Assembly: GCA_025922755.1 (NCBI GenBank)
Contig: JAICHE010000051.1
Span: 1 to 7,388, forward strand
Reading direction: 5' to 3'
Source of the DNA: Nitrososphaeraceae archaeon
GTDB lineage: Archaea > Thermoproteota > Nitrososphaeria > Nitrososphaerales > Nitrosopumilaceae
DNA: 7,388 nucleotides
Shown: one piece after another, positions 5,810-7,388 of the stretch
Layout: the number at the start of each line of letters is the position of its first letter
How positions within the stretch are numbered: the first letter of the stretch is position 1
The notes under the pieces: model-generated
Database searches by the model: none
What the model was told of the DNA's origin: nothing
The model's input: the letters and a program-made list of their open reading frames with translations, nothing else
Position numbers and translations under genes: made by a program

Positions 5810-5829
5810 ATTAGATCTAGATCAAGTTA

Positions 5830-7388
5830 GTGGGTGGCAGATATTCCAAAGCACTGGCAAGCATTTTCCTAATTTTATTACTATCACTTAGCATTGTTTC
5901 AATATCTTCAACTTCGGCATTTGCTCAAGAAGGGGATGCAAAGCTTGTCCCTGAATCAAACAACAGACCAGGATACATAGGACAACAAAATTCTGGAACA
6001 AGTCAACTTCCCTTCGAATATCCACCCGGACTGGAAAGAGCTGGATTTACCAGAGTGATATCTAGTGTAACATCAGAAGGTGATATCTCAGACATTAAAC
6101 AAAAAGGCTGTTCTGTTATTAACCGACTAAATGAAGCAACTTCATTTTTCTGTCCATCAGAACTTGTAGATACCATGGACAATGTTAGGCCAGTAAAGAT
6201 GTACCAACTACAGGACAAACTCCAGAATGAACAGATCGGAGCAGACATGGTGTGGGATATGGGATTTGATGGAGGCCCCAATCAGAGTCAATACGCAATT
6301 ACAGTTGCAGTTTTAGATACAGGTGTACAAGACGATCATATCGAACTTGACGGTAAGATCGTTAACACACAAGACTTTACAGATGATATTTTGGCACATG
6401 GGGATTGGAAGGATTATGGTGGACATGGAACCCATGTATCTTCTATTATTGCTGGAAAAGGATGGCATGCATTAGGTGATCCACTTAACCAAGCATTAGG
6501 AACTGCACACGGTGTTGACCTTATGGTCGGAAAGGTGTGTACAATCCTTAGTGATTGTCCAGAGGATGCAATTATTGCAGGGCTAGAATATGCTGCAGGA
6601 CAAGCAGAAGTAATTAACATGAGTCTAGGTGGTGGACTATCTTCTGCAGAAAATTGTGATGATGATGGCGACCCCATCGTAACCAAAGTAAATGAACTAG
6701 CAGCAGCTGGAACTGTTGTTGTAATTGCATCTGGAAATGATGGAAACCTCAATGCAACCAGTTATCCTGGTTGTGCATCAGGGGCAATTGCAGTAGGTGC
6801 AGTAGACATTAATGATAATATTGCAAGCTTTTCAAACCAAGGACCAGCAGTTGATATTGTAGCCCCAGGGGTTCACACCTTGGGGGCTTGGTCTTGTAAT
6901 GATTTCTTTGCAAGTCTTGATTGTAATTCAGATTGGTATTATTATGCCGATGGGACATCCATGGCTACACCACACGTAGCAGGGGTAGTGGCACTAATCC
7001 TAGACAAAAATCCCACATGGACAGTTGGCCAAGTAAAAGAGGCATTGTACAATACTGCAATTGACCTTCCAGGTATCGGAGATGGGAACGGAAGAGTAGA
7101 TGCATATGCCGCAGTAAATTACCAATCCGTTCCAGAAGAAGACACTACAGCACCTGAAATTAACGCAAACCCGATTTCAGATCCATTTGAATTAACTCTC
7201 ACTGACCAATATACAGAGTATTGTACTGCAACAGATGATGATCCATCCTATGTTGATAACTGTCATGTATTATCTGGTGGAATTGATACCAGCATTCTTG
7301 GCGCTCAAAGCGTAACGTATACTGCCGATGCAGATCCATCTGGAAATGTGCCAACTGATGTGGTTGTTTCAAGTAATATACAAGATAC
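5830..7388 (+). CDS. Secreted subtilisin-family serine protease (S8), C-terminus cut by window
   Basis: Exported peptidase; 519 complete codons are present and the frame is still open at the end. Start: GTG, the only usable start after the in-frame TAG at 5818-5820. Residues 1-32 are a Sec signal peptide: charged R4 and K7, a hydrophobic core, and cleavage expected after AFA (30-32). Residues 33-135 are a propeptide. The S8 catalytic domain (about 136-430) has Asp163 in VAVLDTGV, His199 in GGHGTHV, oxyanion Asn303 in IASGNDGN and Ser377 in DGTSMATPHVAG, so it should be active. After PEEDTTAPEI (434-443) an Ig-like/DUF5011-type domain begins (ATDDDPS, QSVTYTADADPSGN). Ten cysteines (94, 108, 237, 243, 276, 315, 356, 365, 465, 478) suggest disulphides outside the cell. 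It may be surface-anchored or released; the missing end would tell. Its promoter is palindrome-rich. Confidence 0.93.
   Translation, partial: MGGRYSKALASIFLILLLSLSIVSISSTSAFAQEGDAKLVPESNNRPGYIGQQNSGTSQLPFEYPPGLERAGFTRVISSVTSEGDISDIKQKGCSVINRLNEATSFFCPSELVDTMDNVRPVKMYQLQDKLQNEQIGADMVWDMGFDGGPNQSQYAITVAVLDTGVQDDHIELDGKIVNTQDFTDDILAHGDWKDYGGHGTHVSSIIAGKGWHALGDPLNQALGTAHGVDLMVGKVCTILSDCPEDAIIAGLEYAAGQAEVINMSLGGGLSSAENCDDDGDPIVTKVNELAAAGTVVVIASGNDGNLNATSYPGCASGAIAVGAVDINDNIASFSNQGPAVDIVAPGVHTLGAWSCNDFFASLDCNSDWYYYADGTSMATPHVAGVVALILDKNPTWTVGQVKEALYNTAIDLPGIGDGNGRVDAYAAVNYQSVPEEDTTAPEINANPISDPFELTLTDQYTEYCTATDDDPSYVDNCHVLSGGIDTSILGAQSVTYTADADPSGNVPTDVVVSSNIQD

Larger units (their letters stand above)
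5333..5829. other. Region without intact genes between divergent units
   Basis: This stretch of about 500 bases separates the minus-strand unknown pair from the plus-strand protease. It holds, in order: the promoter of the pair (5333-5370), a possible terminator (5367-5389), the decayed gene remnant (5393-5703), an AT-rich section with an 11-bp palindrome (5743-5765), and the protease promoter with two further inverted repeats (5780-5823). No RNA gene, CRISPR repeat or transposon end was seen in it. Confidence 0.7.

Noticed and set aside
6003..6752. Two minus-strand open frames opposite the protease
   Set aside because: The plus frame contains the full Asp/His/Asn/Ser set of a subtilase, so the opposite frames are shadows.
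1..7388. tRNA, rRNA, CRISPR array or insertion-sequence signals
   Set aside because: No repeated spacers, transposase motifs, terminal repeats or cloverleaf-like stretches were seen in the reading.

Overview
The window looks like chromosomal DNA from an ammonia-oxidising archaeon of the Nitrosopumilus type (Thaumarchaeota/Nitrososphaerota). The evidence is an AT-rich composition, an archaeal bifunctional fructose-1,6-bisphosphate aldolase/phosphatase, an ATP-dependent archaeal DNA ligase, an archaeal tRNA-splicing endonuclease, and a TATA-like box about 25-32 bases before nearly every start codon with little or no leader. The lineage is inferred from protein character and layout; no database search was possible.

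Layout. Bases 1-882 hold the 3' three-quarters of the aldolase/phosphatase gene. Next, on the same strand, come a two-helix membrane protein of unknown function (952-1362), a 63-residue orphan (1403-1594), the DNA ligase (1633-3399), a PhoU-like DUF47 protein (3458-4111) and the splicing endonuclease endA (4182-4718). Each appears to have its own promoter, so this is a row of single-gene units rather than one operon. The endA stop codon interlocks with that of a convergent minus-strand pair of unknown genes (5092-4715 and 5332-5096), which looks like a true two-gene operon.

Bases 5333-5829 have no intact gene. They contain the promoter of the minus-strand pair, a decayed minus-strand gene remnant (about 5703-5393) whose protein can be followed across several frame changes and stops, and an unusually palindrome-rich upstream region for the last gene. 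That gene (5830 to beyond the window end) encodes a secreted subtilisin-family protease with signal peptide, propeptide, complete catalytic residues, ten cysteines and the start of a C-terminal Ig-like domain. It begins with GTG.

The genes are mostly housekeeping: sugar-phosphate synthesis, DNA joining, tRNA intron removal, and a possible phosphate-related regulator. The accessory end is the right third, with the gene remnant, the extracellular protease and its structured promoter. I found no clear sign of an undescribed multi-gene system. The items most worth a second look are the gene remnant, the protease promoter and the unknown minus-strand pair.
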